From positions 2,108,001 through 2,172,000 of the forward strand of contig BSYQ01000009.1 in assembly GCA_030272585.1 (NCBI GenBank): a DNA stretch of 64,000 bases, written 5' to 3'. Both the position numbers and the translations under genes were made by a program. The notes beneath the pieces are model-generated. The model worked only from the letters and a program-made list of their open reading frames with translations. It was not told the DNA's origin and searched no databases. How positions within the stretch are numbered: the first letter of the stretch is position 1; each line of letters starts with the position of its first letter. This document shows, in pieces, positions 35,043 through 45,731 of the stretch. The stretch is from Bryopsis sp. KO-2023. Its lineage: Eukaryota > Chlorophyta > Ulvophyceae > Bryopsidales > Bryopsidaceae.

Positions 35043-36992
35043 AAACAAAATAAAAAAAGAATTTGCAAAATGTTCTTTATGTAGTAGAAAAATGCTCAAA
35101 ATATGCAAATTTTTATAGCCAAAAATGTGGAACAGTGTTGCTGTGAAAAATGACCAAATGGTTGATTTATGGTTTATTTATGGAAGAGTGCACAAGAAGG
35201 CTGGTGCAGGAAACATACACAGAAAATTGAGAAAGGACCTGCTGTCGCTTCGCAGCCTATTTTTCTTTTTTTTGGCCGGTGGAAGAATCTGTCCTTTGTT
35301 GTAATAGGAAGAAAAAGAACTGTGCCGAAGGCTTTGCAACTTTTTCTTCTTTTTCAGTATACTTTGTTCAACTACTCACAAAATTTTTTGAATGGAGTAT
35401 TGAACTCTGTGGAGGAGAAATTGTCTGAACAAGGGGACACCAATTAATTAATTAATTGTTATTGTTGATGAAAATATGAATCCCGATGATACTGATGGCG
35501 TCAGTAATAGGTTTAGGCGTTTCCAATGTTTCTGTGGAGGCTGTTTGCTGGTACAAAATGCTTCCAAAAAAAAAATCCCGTCAGCCCAACGAACAACAAT
35601 CGAATTTTTGGACTGAAGGAGGCTGTCATAAACATCACCATGGAAGCATATTTAATAAAACACAGTTGTCGATTGGATTTAAACAAACAAACAAACATGA
35701 CCAAACAAACAAACACAGAGCCCAATAGCATAAAATGCAACGTGTGTTTCCAGAGTTGTGATGTTTTCTGTGGTACAGAAATCGCACAAAGGTCCCCCAC
35801 ATCTCTTTTTTGTTTTGAAGATTTAGGTGCTCGAACCTTCGGGGGGCCTTGAGTGTGTGAGACTTACGTGATGACCAACTACACCATGCAAAATAGATTC
35901 ACTTTAGTCGGAACTCAGATTCTTACACTCGGTACACTTTGGGAGACTTATTGATTGAACTGATATATTCGATGGTCTTAAGGGGTTTCACCCCAAAGAC
36001 TTAGTGGTTTTGTAATCAAATGAATTGAATTGAATTGAACTACACCACGGTTATTTCGTTAGATAGTTTCATTACATCAATTGAACTGGATTATTACATT
36101 CTTGATTATTGTCTTGATAAACAGATGGTCTAAAACGGAGGAAACCGTAAGACCGAGTTATTTTGTAAAAGTTTTAAAAGAAAAGGAAAGAACTACACCA
36201 CGATGAGGACGGGACACAGAGCAATGACGATCGACCAAGGACTTGATTTTTATAATCTGAGTGGGGTTTTTTACTGCTGAGCTGATAAACTTGGCGTATT
36301 CGATTTCGATTTCGTTTTTTCGATTTTCCTGGCCTTTTTTCAACACACCTGTTAGATGATCAGGCCTTTCTATTCTGGGATTTTCTTTTTGCATCTATCA
36401 CGTTTGAGAAAAGATGATGTTTTCTTTCTCTTCTGCTGATTTGTTTTGATTCGGCAATGATTTTCTTTGGACTTTCGGTACACTTGGATGATTTTTGTCA
36501 ACATTGTTATTTCAAATGGTCAACCAAAATAGAAAACTACACCGCGAGCAGTCGTACTGTATGAGGTCCAAAGTTGGGCCCGACGAATAATCAAACACGA
36601 ATATTTTGCTGTGAGATTCAGTCGCATGGCTATGCTGGGTTTGAACACACCAGTGCAGCGACCAAAAGCTGCAAGAAAAATAACATAGATACATGACGGG
36701 TCAACCCTTCATGTATCACCAATGTTGGTGTGTTGACAAGTTGAATTTCGTCCAAAAGTCACGCAGCAATGATGAGCAGAACGCCAAAATCAATCCGGAA
36801 GCATATTCCGAGAATAAGGAAACATGGACTCTGGAAGGACAATGTATTGTGTGCTGGGTGTAAAGGATATTTTTGTAGCGTTTCTCAGGTTTTGAAGCCA
36901 CAGCTCTGTGTGTTAATTTTTTTCGCTCGCACACATCGAGAGAAATCCACTGTCCCAAACAAAACGGTTTGGACAGAAAAGAAGTGGACGTC

Positions 36993-37221
36993 TGACTTGC
37001 TCATTGAAGCCATAACTGCACCTGTGTCAGAGATGGATGAATTACATACTGAAGCCTGAAGAACCATAACTGGACCTGTGTCAGAGGTGAATTCCATACT
37101 GAGGCCAGACTTGCTCATTGAAGCCATAACTGGACCTGTGTCAGAGGTGGATGAATTCCATACTGAAGCCTGAAGAACCATAACTGCACCTGTGTCATGG
37201 ATGAATTCCATACTGAGGCCA
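36993..37221. repeat. Composite tandem repeat (two units of about 115 bp, each with two half-units)
   Basis: The core CCATAACTGGACCTGTGTCA occurs four times (once or twice with C for G) at about 57-bp steps, each followed by a version of GATGAATTCCATACTGA. The long units begin with CTTGCTCATTGAAGCC. It is open on both strands: on + it reads IEAITGPVSEVDE-like, on - it reads VWNSSTSDTGPVM-like. Confidence 0.8.
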
Positions 37222-38443
37222 ACATGCATTGGATGGCTTTCGTTTCATGTTTTGCGAGATGATGAGCGATTGAGTTTGTAAGGAAACGAAAATAGAGGTT
37301 TGAACTCGTCACTCCGAAAAGTGAATGGTTTGTTGGTCCACACACACGCAAAGTACTTTATCGTTGTCCCACAAGGGGTTTTACCTTGAGAAAACAGGGA
37401 TTTTGCTTGCGAAAATCTGATGGTGTAACAAAAACCACCCACCACCTCAAACAAGAAATCTTGCAGAGAGCGTCAAACGGGGGAGGGGAGAAAATGCACA
37501 AACACTTCTAGTCCAAGTGCAATAAATTTCGTCGAGCTAAATTTGTTCCAATGTTTCCATTTCGATGCTTCCAATACAAACAAGCAAACAAAGGAAAAAT
37601 CAAATGAAGCGAAGTCAGCCAAGGTTCGCTGCCGTACACAGAACGTTGGAACAACATCGATTGAAGCCATGTATTGCTTCGATTTGCGGAAGAATGTACA
37701 AAATTTGATTTCACTTCTCACATTACGAATTGATCTCACCCGCCGAAAACTGAATAAGAAAAAATATCGCCCCACATTCATTGAAAGAAATAACCAGCAA
37801 CAATAACATCTAAAAGAAGGAACACTATTGGCAGCATAGCTCAGCTGTAATTTGGAACAGGAAAAAAAGAAACAGTATTGGCAGCACCTATCGTTCTGCT
37901 GTAATCAAGAACATTCACTCTGTCTGAATTGTGTGTTCCAAGAATTTAACAAGCTAATAATATTAATGAATTCAAAGTTGCTCCGAGTTGCTCGATGCTC
38001 TTTCAGGTTGCAAAAAAACTGCCTACAGCAACACAACGATTTCAAGATGCAAATTTGAATGCTGCAACTAATATCTTCTGGGGATGTCAGACTGAACCAG
38101 AACATCAACCAGGTTGAAACAACACCTTCTATAGAATCAAAGTGGGAGGTCCTATCTATTGAAGATGAATGGAACAAACCCGCCCAATTCTGGTCACACA
38201 AAAATCCTGGACTATCAACATCATTAAACACCGGTGACCCAACAAAAATTCTACTCGTCTAGTCTAAATTTGAATGTAAGCAACTCTACCAGTTATTCAT
38301 TGTGAATTTGTTCTTTCTATTTTTTTAGTTTTTTGTTTAATTTTAATCCAGTGGAAAGGTGTACACTTTTTTCCCGCTTTGAAGAGAATGACTTCTATAG
38401 ATTTCCAGAATTATGTCCTTTTCCAGAAGAACACTCACCGGCT

Positions 38444-41400
38444 CTAAAGTAAGTTGTCCCAACCTTCCACCTGCACTTCGCACAGGGTCAGGATCTGTGA
38501 CTTTCCAGGGATTCTGATGGTGACATATCTGCCCTGTGCAGAGCAGGCAAAGCCTTGTGTCTGACCACCAGGAACGCTCAGCCCACTGTTGCAAATACCA
38601 TTCTGACTGCCATCGCCCTGTGGCTTAGAATCCCCCACCCTGATCTCAAAATTTCTCAGCCTCTCCGAGCAGCAGTCTTTTCTGTTGGTCACCAAGACCT
38701 TTGTGATTTGCCTTTTGCCACCCAGATCAACCGTCCACCAGGGGTTGTCTGTACGCTCCTGCCGACGGTTACTACCCAATCCAGTGTGGGTGCAGCTCCC
38801 TCCTCCATAGTTTGTATCAAGGTTTCCATCCACTGCTCGGCTGCTTGGTCCCCCCCAGGCTGTGGTTGACTGAAAAGTGGGCCTTCCCTTGCTCAAAATA
38901 CTCTCTTGCTGGACTGGAGAGGACAAAAAAAGTGAGAAAAGGTGGCAAATAGGAATAGTATCTGTGCATTTTCCCCCAGATTTCACTGACGCTGGATCAG
39001 TCCAAATTTCAGAACCATCTTTTAACTTTTCATCTGACAGACAAACGTTCTATACATATATATATCCAATAAAGTGGGAATACCACACCTGGACCAATAG
39101 CCTCCACTTCGCACAGGGTGAGGATTTTTGAATTGCCTGGAATCCTGATCGTCAAGAACCTCCCCTTCCCCTTGCATTCAAAATCCAAGGTTTCCCCAGA
39201 AGGCACACTCAACCCACTGTTGCACACTGCATTCTGGTCCCCTGTTCCTGTCGGACTGGCATCCCCCAGCCGAATCTCAAAATTGGTCATCCTTTCAGAA
39301 CAGCAATCCTTCCGATTGCTCACCCGCACCCGGTTGATGAGTTTTGATGCACCCAGGTCCACCGTCCACCAAGGGTTGTTTGTAAGCGCCTGCCTATCGT
39401 TTCCAGTGTGGGTGCAGCTTCCTTGTCCATACAGGGAATTGGTGTTTCCATCGACAGCTCGCTCGCTGAACCCATCCCAGGCAGTAGAAGACTGAAACGT
39501 TCTTTTCCCTTGGCTCAGGACCATTTCTTGAGCAGCCAGCTCTCCAGATGCTGAAACACACACTTTTCATGAATGAATACCTTGGAATTCTCCCTGAAAG
39601 ATTTATTTGTGGGTTTTTTGTCAGCATAATTGGGGAGGTCCACTCAGGATTAGTCAGATTCCTCGTCATCGCACCTTTCGCATAGACTTGGACTTCACAC
39701 AGGGTCAAAATCTTAGCATTGCCAGGGATTCTAATCACCACAAATCGACCTCTCTTGGAGCAACCGAATTCCTTGGTCTCTCCCGCTTCAAAACTCAGTC
39801 CGCTTTTGCACAAGGGGTTATGGTCTCCTTGGCCCTGTGGCGGATTGTTCCCCACACGAATCTCAAAATTTGAGAGCCTTTCAGAACAGCAATCCTTTCG
39901 ATTTGTGACTACGACTTTTGTCAGCTGCACACTGGAGCCCAGGTCCACTCCCCACCATGGATTGACCGTGTGAGCATGACTGCCTCTATCCAGACCAGTG
40001 TGGGTGCAACTATTCCCGCCATAAGCAGAGTTCAAATTTCCATCCACTGCTCGGCTGCTGGATCCTCCCCATTCAGTTGTCGATTGAAAAGTCGGCTTTC
40101 CTTGGCTTACAAGCTTCTCTGGATCTGTGTGGCACCAAAAAAATAAGCTTGCTCAATTTTGAGAAATGCCTCATGAAACCACAGTTCATCTAAAATATTC
40201 CAGAGCATCGATGATTTTTAGTAGTTTGTGCCACCTGCAAATATATTTACCTTTGCAACCTGGAGGAATCCATTGCCCTGCTCTCCAGATGCATCCTGAC
40301 ACAACATGTCAAATGCATTCAAACACTCAAGTAAGTGAAAAACCCGCCAGCTTTGGAATTTTTTTAAATACACCAAACAATATCCCTTTGCGACTGGACT
40401 TGAATGCCCACCAAAGATATTGATCAATCATATTTCCGCATATTACACTTACTTGGACCCGGGGTGGGGACTGGCGTCGGGCTTGGGATTGGACCTGGAG
40501 ACGGGGGAGTTGGGGATGGAGGTACCTCCACGGGCGGCGGCTTCTCCTCACCCTGCAGGGCACTCAAATCTCAGATTCTTGTGGAGTTGGACTCGCACTG
40601 AAGCACAATGCCGTAGCAATCGCCGCAACAAACAGCCACAGCAGCCCCAGATCGTACCGCAATACTCAGCAGCTCTTGTTGAATCCAGCTATGCAAGGCT
40701 GGCACCGACGCGTAAATCCCAGGTTTCCCCAATTCACCACAGCCAGCGCCCCAAGACACGACCCCGACGATTTCTCCGTTGAAAAATAAGGGTCCTCCAG
40801 AATCGTTCTGGCATGCATCCTTGCCTTCCTCCCCGGCACAGATCATAGCATCAGTCACGCGCCCACCCATGGCCTCATTGCACAACGATCTACGCACGGT
40901 GGGGACCTCGACCTTCTGTATCACGTCGGCTTGCGATCGTCGATTATCCGCCACGGTTAGGCCCCAGCCGACAGTCACGACCCTCTTGCAAATCCCATCT
41001 TCGACGCAATTCCCTTTGTGTAGGACCGCGGGCGTAACAGACGCAAATCCATCCAGCACCAGCAACGCGACATCGTTGTTCTTCCAGCCCCCCTGTTCTT
41101 CATAGTCGGGATGGATGCGCGTCTCTTTCACTGCGAATTCCCTGAAACGCCCGAAATCGTCGCCTTCGCGATCTACGCGGCTCAAGTGCACGTCCGGGTT
41201 GATCAATTCGGCAGACTGTAAGCAATGGCCAGCCGTGAGGATAACGTTCGCAGCGATCAAGGTTCCGCCACAGAAATGCTGTCCTCCTCTGTGAGCGCTT
41301 GCTTCTTTTCGGATGCGCAGAGAGGCGACCTGAGGAAAGTCGCTGAGTTTGTTGATGTCCACACCAGGGACCCCTCCTATAATAGCCGCTACTTCTGGCT

Positions 41401-41512
41401 GGCGGCGACGTTGAGGTTGCTGCTCAACGGCTTCTAGTGGCTGGGCATGTGCAAAGGGCAAGAAGCAAACCAACCAAAGTAAGTATCTAATTGGGGTGGC
41501 GGGCAGCAACAT
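38444..41512 (-). CDS. Secreted trypsin-like serine protease fused to three fucolectin-type (F5/8C-like) domains
   Basis: Exons in coding order: 40658-41512, 40453-40552, 40251-40295, 39675-40124, 39089-39550, 38444-38913; about 793 residues. A signal peptide (LLWLVCFLPFAHAQ) is followed by a short propeptide with RRR, then IIGG at residue 44 as the activated N-terminus. The triad is TAGHC (His96), NNDVALL (Asp147) and DSGGP (Ser238). Asp232 sits at chymotrypsin position 189, so cleavage after Lys/Arg is expected. Position 193, normally Gly, is Asn (DACQNDSGGP). A Pro-rich linker (PPSPTPPSPGPIPSP) joins three domains of about 150 residues. Each domain has AVDGN, SCTHTG, NPWW-VDLG, NRKDCCSER, NFEIR-G and a closing ILTLCEV, the pattern of fucolectin-tachylectin-pentraxin domains that bind fucose. 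Each lectin domain is one exon with phase-1 borders. The first donor (GCG|GTACGA) is less certain. Confidence 0.88.
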
Positions 41513-42810
41513 GACCCTGTTCCCAACAGCGATATCAATCGTATCTATTCACTAGCTCTATTCTCTTAGCAGGCTTTGAATGTCTATGTGGTTTGCCTTT
41601 GCCTTGTTGCTGACGTTTTACGTTTCTTTCGACGAAAACAATTGTACGGTGGTCTCACTGTTGAGCAAGGGCTGTACAACAAACAATGCCGTACAAGAAG
41701 GTTTTTTTTGAGGTTTTTCCAGGTTTCAGCACTGCCTGGGACTGGGGAAAGTTTTGGATAAGAACCTCCACAACCACCCCAATTTGTGGAACTCAAAACC
41801 TTGCTTGGGGATCGAAGGCGATGTGGTTAGATCATTCACTTAAACTATCCAAAGGGTGCTCATCGTAACAATAGACCTCCAAACCCAGAGGTGAGCTGTC
41901 CCCATAAAAATTTACAAAAAACATATCATCGACTTCAATTCCACCAAGCCGGAGTCGGAGAGGTTCAATTCCACCTCTCTTGCATTCTATCGAATGATGT
42001 TCTTCTTTCGCCAGGGAACCAAAAAAACCACAACTAAAGTGGTTAAACTTTGCACAGTGATGGAAAGCTGTGCCCCATGTCGAACACCCACCAAACCCCC
42101 AAAATGAAGCCATTTACAAAGCCACAATTTACAATCTAATTGGGTACATCTGGAACTGACACTGAAACGAGTCTTCCCAACATCGGTCTCTTGAAATTCA
42201 CAAAAATTCTTGGCTCACAAAAAAGCAAAGATGGTAAATCTTACTCCGGTGTTCCCCACGATTTGCATTCAAGCCGCATAATGTACATCACCCTGCCACC
42301 CATTTTCGAAAATCTTTTCCCACCAGTAACGAAAACCCAGAAAAAAAAAGAGGTCAATTTCCTTTTCTTGTTGTTTAGCGTGTCTTCTCAATTTTATTGT
42401 CTTGCTTCAAAATCAACCTTCCTCCGTCCTTTTTACACTCTGTCAATACCCCCCCCCCCCCAAAAAAAAAAGCAAAGCTAAGCCCTTGGGGACCATACCC
42501 TCACTTAATATGAACCCGAATATAGCCATTGAAACAAAATAAAAATAAACCAACCTGAATACGGTCATTGAGATGGGAAAAAAGAGTTACAAACAAAATA
42601 AAAACCCAATTTCCTGCTGAAAAGAGATGCAATTCAGAAATTCTGAAAAAGAGAAAAAAAAAAAGATATTTAACATTGCTGATTGTTTATCCTTTGATAA
42701 CTTCGGCTCTCCGCTTTTTTTTTTTCAACTACATGATTTTTTGATGGTAGGAAAAAACACAAAACATGAAAAAAAACGATACATCCTCCTTTTGATACAC
42801 ATTGCTCCTT
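41513..42810. other. Intergenic
   Basis: Upstream of the protease-lectin gene and downstream of the TKL kinase. The + strand becomes A/C-rich towards 42800, with a run of C then A near 42450. No gene is seen. Confidence 0.6.
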
Positions 42811-44529
42811 TCATTCGTCTGAACGGAATTCTGGAAACCTGGCCTGCAAATCCCGTATATCTGCGATTAGCTCCTTGCACCCAGGTCGATTCTTGGGGTT
42901 CCCATCCCAGCATCGTTCGATCAACGCCTTAACATACGACATGGGATGGCCCTCCTCCTCAGGAAAGATTTCCGGAGGGAACTCCAACCTATTCCCTTCA
43001 TTCACCACCAGCAATATAGCTATTGGCACGTAATCCCTCCAAGGCCTCTTCCCCGTCAAGCACTCCCAAAGCGTCACTCCGACTGCGTAAATGTCCATCT
43101 TTTCCCCGATTCGCCCCGAAAGCACCTCCGGAGCTAAGTAACACGGCGTTCCAGCATGGGCATTGACCGTCTTCAAGTAGGATCCAGCTTTGGTTCTGGA
43201 CAAACCGAAGTCGGCCACGAGGGCTCGATGGTTTTTGTCCAGAAGGATGTTTTCGGGTTTCAAATCCCTGTGGACGATTTGCGGCTGCATGGAATGGAGG
43301 TGGTCGAGGCCTGCGAGAATGTCGAGCATGATATTGAGGGTCAAGGTGATGGGCAAGGCCCCCATGCCTTCCTCACCTTTCCCACCGTGAATCAAATCAC
43401 CCAAGGAGCGCTCCATCAGCTCCGACAGCATGAAAACATGCGGTCTGGATAAGGATCCCCCAAAGCACTTCACCACATTCTCATGCTGCCCTACTTCCTG
43501 CGTTCCAGCACGACAGCCCCATCTTCAGATTTCCAAAACTAAGAAAAACTTGCACACAGCAGAAATACAGCATGGGAATTGTTCAGGTGCCAAAAAAAAG
43601 TATGAATTTTTTTTTTGAAGTTCATCTTCCCCCTTACCCTCCTGGTGAAAACCCTTCAAATAGCTAAAACCTTCTGAAGATCACCTCATGACTAATCCAC
43701 TAAATCAGTTTCATCCGGTCCCTCTCACCTTCAAAACGCTGAGCTCCTTTCTCAAGCTGTCGATGAACTTTTCCCCTGACTCATACTCGTAATGATGCTC
43801 CGAAACCTCTTTCAACGCAACCAATCTTCCATCCCACATGGCCTCGAACACCATTCCGAACGCCCCGCTCCCGATCAGCCGCCGCCGCTTCAAATCATCA
43901 TACGAGATGCTCAAGGAGAATCCATCCACATGGACTTCATCCACCGCATTCGAGGTGATCAGCACGAAATCATCCTCGACATCATCTTGAATGGACATGC
44001 TGTTCGCCAAATCTTCACAGCCGCCGATTTTGACGCTCAGACCCCCGTCTTGCTCTTCTAGCAGCATGCACTCCGCGTTTCTCGAATTCCCACGCTTAAA
44101 TAACATGAACCTGAACTTGTCCGTGAGATCCTTGCCACTGCTGGACACCGTCGGGGTCGAGGTATCCGTCTCCTCGCTCCCTGACGATCGATTTCGACCA
44201 TGTCTGGTGGGTCGCCGGAATATGTTCTTGAAGTTGAAACGCTTCTTCGTCTGTATGCAATCTTGCGGCATTTGTATGGGAGGGAGGTCCTCCACGTCTG
44301 ATTCTGTGTCCCCCTTGTCATCCCCACCATCTGGATATATCACATGAGAAGCCGATGCCTCCCACTTGGCAGCAGATTCTGAGGTCTCCTGGATTTGCTT
44401 GGAGAGCCGGACTGCGCATGCACTCACTGTGGGGGTGGAGTCTTCCACATGCCCGTGATCTGAAACCAACCGCATCCAACTTAAGCCAGCCATCCACCAA
44501 TCGCTGGATTGACCCAGACATACATCCAT
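42811..44529 (-). CDS. TKL-type Ser/Thr protein kinase
   Basis: A cytosolic protein kinase of the tyrosine-kinase-like group. Exon 1 is 43729-44529 and exon 2 is 42811-43497 (phase 0, donor AAG|GTGAGA); 495 residues from ATG 44529. An in-frame extension upstream lacks an ATG. The first 235 residues are low-complexity with acidic and basic patches. The kinase domain shows IGSGAFGMVFEA (glycine loop), LVALKEV (Lys), VGQHENVVKCFGG, IVHRDLKPENILL (catalytic loop), VADFGLSR and PCYLAPEVL, then MDIYAVGVTLWECLTGKRPW. All catalytic residues are present. It is related to the tandem kinases at 59600-63107 (shared blocks NVVKC-GGS, EKMDIY-VGV-WECLT--RPW) but is older and split by an intron. There is no membrane segment, so it is not a receptor. 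Substrate unknown. Confidence 0.87.
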
Positions 44530-45731
44530 GGCGTGCAAAAATTCTGATCGATTCCACGATTCTGCCCAATGGTTACAACGTTTCGGGGAAAACGCTGGGG
44601 ATCCTTTTGAATTCCAGGCCTTCAGCGAGAGTATCACCAAACAGACGGAACCGAGGAGACGCCCAACGCCCTGTGATACTGCTAACCAATGAAGCAAGTC
44701 GCGCAATTGGAGCGAGCCTCACCTCGAGAACGCATCACGTCGTACTCTCGCAGAACCTGGACTTTCAAGTGTTGGGAGTCCTCAGCCATCAAGACCAGTC
44801 ACACTCGCACTTCACTCCCAGCACCAAACCTGAGCGATCTCCGTTGTGGGATAACTGCCCAACCCTGGAAAATTGGGTAAAGAAATGCGAAACAAAAACT
44901 GGGGCCTCTTGTGTCCAGTCAGAAAAAGGTGTCAAACGCCCAGCACAAGGCTTAGATAAGCAGCTGGCGCCCAGCGGTTTTGCGGTTTTGGCCAGCTTCG
45001 CGATTTGTGTTGTGAGACCTCAAAGAACTTCCGTCACAGTGACGATCTCGTCCGATGGCTGCACAGTGGCAAGTAGAACGTCAACTCCTGTGTTTGTGAC
45101 GCTAAATCACACCTGCATACATTGGGATTCCATGAAAAGTGTGATCGCAGTTCCGATAAAACGAAACGAAGGTTGCAGACAGGGTCCAGACAATTTCCAC
45201 AGTGGCAGGGATAAAGTCGATTAATTTCATCATCAAAAGGGCATGTTATGAGCCATCCCTGATTTCATTCGTAGACGCCTGTGTTACAAAAAAAAAAGCC
45301 AAAAATGTGTCATCGACACCAATAAATTTGATTCAATCCTCCTTCCCCATCTCGAATTCCCCAGCTACACCAAAACAAACCCCTCCAAAATCACACAAAC
45401 ATGATGATAAAATGCCCCGATATCCCTCTTGCAAATACAAAACCCTTTCATCATGATTAAGACCCCTCCACCCTTCAAATTCCTCCACCCATGCAAAAAA
45501 ATGCAAAAAGGTGCAGCAGCCACCAATAATACAATACACTGTTTCCCCCCACCCCCCCTTTTTTTCAAGAAACAAAACAAAAATATCCAATTGAGCATGG
45601 AATCTCCCCAGAAAACAGATAGGTCGAAGATCCTATCTTTTCCTCCCCCCCCCCTTGTTCCTCCCCTGATCGCTCAGTCCCCGACCCTCATTCCATCGAA
45701 TACAATTAAAAGAACCACCACGAAAAAAACA
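44530..45731. other. Intergenic
   Basis: 5' flank of the kinase and 3' flank of the CfaD-like protease. Open frames on + at 44355-45224 are antisense or shadow. The last 500 bp are A/C-rich on +. Confidence 0.6.

Larger units (their letters stand above)
34145..38443. other. Gene-poor, repeat-bearing region
   Basis: More than 4 kb without a gene I can support. It holds a tandem pair at 34634-34783, dispersed repeat copy 2 at 34888-35042, CAAA-type simple repeats near 35685-35720, and a composite repeat at 36993-37221. A frame at 37543-37806 (87 codons) and one at 38059-38262 (67 codons) have mixed composition and could be exons or decayed genes, but show no signature. I see no reverse transcriptase, integrase or transposase motif. 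Confidence 0.5.

Noticed and set aside
35878-36547. Recurrence of ACTACACC(A/G)(C/T)G about four times
   Set aside because: Copies are short, irregularly spaced and not flanked by further similarity.
34145-38443. Suspected mobile element in the gene-poor, repeat-bearing region
   Set aside because: No polymerase, integrase, transposase or capsid motif and no long terminal repeats could be seen; only short local repeats are supported.
44355-45224. A 289-codon open frame on +
   Set aside because: Its first part is antisense to the 5' region of the TKL kinase and the remainder has no recognisable features.
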